Origin: an uncultured Acidobacteriota bacterium
Lineage (GTDB): Bacteria > Acidobacteriota > Vicinamibacteria > Vicinamibacterales > UBA8438
Reading direction: 5' to 3'
Assembly (NCBI GenBank): GCA_937888665.1
Contig: CALBET010001165.1
Coordinates: 1-5,929, forward strand
Length of the DNA stretch: 5,929 nucleotides
Below the pieces are notes generated by a model. That model made no database searches. It saw only the letters and a program-made list of their open reading frames with translations, and was not told the DNA's origin. The translations under genes and the position numbers were made by a program. Below, one piece after another: positions 5,499 through 5,929 of the stretch (within the stretch, counting starts at the first letter, position 1; every line of letters starts with the position of its first letter).

Positions 5499-5929
5499 TA
5501 CTCGTCCTCCAAAGCCAGATACAGCCGATCGAGCGTCGCGCGCTGTTCTTCCAGTCTGGCGCGGGCCGTGAGCAGCGCGAGACAGAGCACAATGAAGCCC
5601 GCGACCGACCACCAGAGCGGAAGACCGAAATCAACCGGAAGTGTGGGCACAACCGAGGTTGGGGGATGTATCGTGCGCCAGATCTCCGTCGACACATACA
5701 GAAATGGCAAGTTCGCCATCGCGAAGATACCGAGTCCAGCCGCCAGCCGGTCAGAGCCGGGCCCACCATATGAACGCAGGAGCAGATAGGCGACCAGAAT
5801 CAACTCGAGGATCATGGCCATGGTGGTCCTCGCATCCCATGTCCACCACACCCCCCAGGATTTCACGGCCCACAAGGGCCCGGTGATGAGCCCCATGAGC
5901 CCAAAGACGACCGCGGCCTCGGCGGCGGC
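5498..5929 (-). CDS. ccmC: Haem exporter membrane protein CcmC, 5' truncated by the window edge
   Basis: CcmC is the inner-membrane protein that binds haem through its WWD domain and loads it onto the chaperone CcmE during System I cytochrome c maturation. The frame is open to the right edge, so 143 C-terminal residues are visible of a protein usually about 220-250 long. Numbered from the first visible codon, the tryptophan-rich WWD motif WGVWWTWDAR occupies 25-34, the His of WRTIHPPTS (H88) matches the conserved haem-ligating His after that motif, and hydrophobic helices lie at about 3-20, 37-52, 66-80 and 104-122. The first conserved haem His would be encoded beyond the window. ATG at 5896 is internal: the frame upstream of it (EAAVVFGLMG) continues the CcmC pattern preceding the WWD motif. 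Genes for CcmA and CcmB are the expected neighbours to the right but are not seen. The stop TAG overlaps the GTG start of the next gene. CcsA of System II also has a WWD motif, but the small size to the C-terminus and the following CcmD favour CcmC. Confidence 0.93.
   Translation of the reverse strand, partial: AAAEAAVVFGLMGLITGPLWAVKSWGVWWTWDARTTMAMILELILVAYLLLRSYGGPGSDRLAAGLGIFAMANLPFLYVSTEIWRTIHPPTSVVPTLPVDFGLPLWWSVAGFIVLCLALLTARARLEEQRATLDRLYLALEDE
5506..5510 (-). promoter_or_regulatory. Ribosome binding site GGAGG inside the ccmC 3' end
   Basis: On the minus strand GGAGG lies seven bases before the GTG at 5498. It decides in favour of a GTG start overlapping the ccmC stop (TAGTG), and indicates tight translational coupling of ccmC with the CcmD-like gene. 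Confidence 0.75.

Noticed and set aside
5499..5612. Longer N-terminus of the CcmD-like gene starting at 5612
   Set aside because: The added residues lie within ccmC coding sequence and are Arg/Gly-rich without a pattern, while the GTG at 5498 has a well-placed GGAGG and the TAGTG overlap.
5118..5789. A 223-residue plus-strand open frame across the ccm region
   Set aside because: It is antisense to ccmC, the CcmD-like gene and the small membrane gene, all of which have coherent membrane topology and motifs. Its own translation is low-complexity and resembles no known protein.

Overview
This GC-rich window (roughly two thirds G+C by eye) is densely packed bacterial chromosome. It holds seven genes: four on the plus strand, and three short or partial ones on the minus strand that converge on them near position 4965. 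No rRNA, tRNA, CRISPR array, transposase or prophage gene is visible. The gene types suggest an uncultured Acidobacteriota-like bacterium, perhaps Vicinamibacteria: a c-type cytochrome fused to a PHM-like copper domain, a secreted partner protein, and a CcmC/CcmD haem-export operon. This placement rests on remembered family distribution, not on any search.

Left part (1-2600, plus strand): the 3' nine-tenths of aroA (EPSP synthase), then aroK (shikimate kinase), then a calcineurin-like metallophosphoesterase. All three are closely spaced. aroA and aroK supply two steps of the shikimate pathway towards chorismate. The phosphoesterase keeps all its metal ligands, but its substrate is unknown.

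Middle part (2601-4947, plus strand): a 146-base intergenic region carries a hairpin right after the phosphoesterase stop, a plausible sigma70-type promoter and a strong Shine-Dalgarno site. It leads into a two-gene unit encoding exported proteins. The first is a 439-residue protein with a signal peptide, one CxxCH haem site and a C-terminal region that keeps all the copper-ligand motifs of ascorbate-dependent (PHM/DBH-like) monooxygenases. The second is a 286-residue secreted protein with an Ig-like C-terminal beta domain and no known function.

Right part (4983-5929, minus strand): the end of a cytochrome c maturation operon. It contains the 3' part of ccmC (with the WWD haem motif and a conserved His), a CcmD-like gene that starts at a GTG overlapping the ccmC stop, and a 49-residue single-pass membrane protein that conventional size cut-offs would miss. 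The Ccm machinery exports haem for CxxCH proteins, so its position beside a secreted c-type cytochrome is functionally coherent, although the two units are convergent and separately transcribed.

The most interesting content is the haem-copper fusion protein with its secreted partner, and the tiny ORF at the end of the ccm operon.
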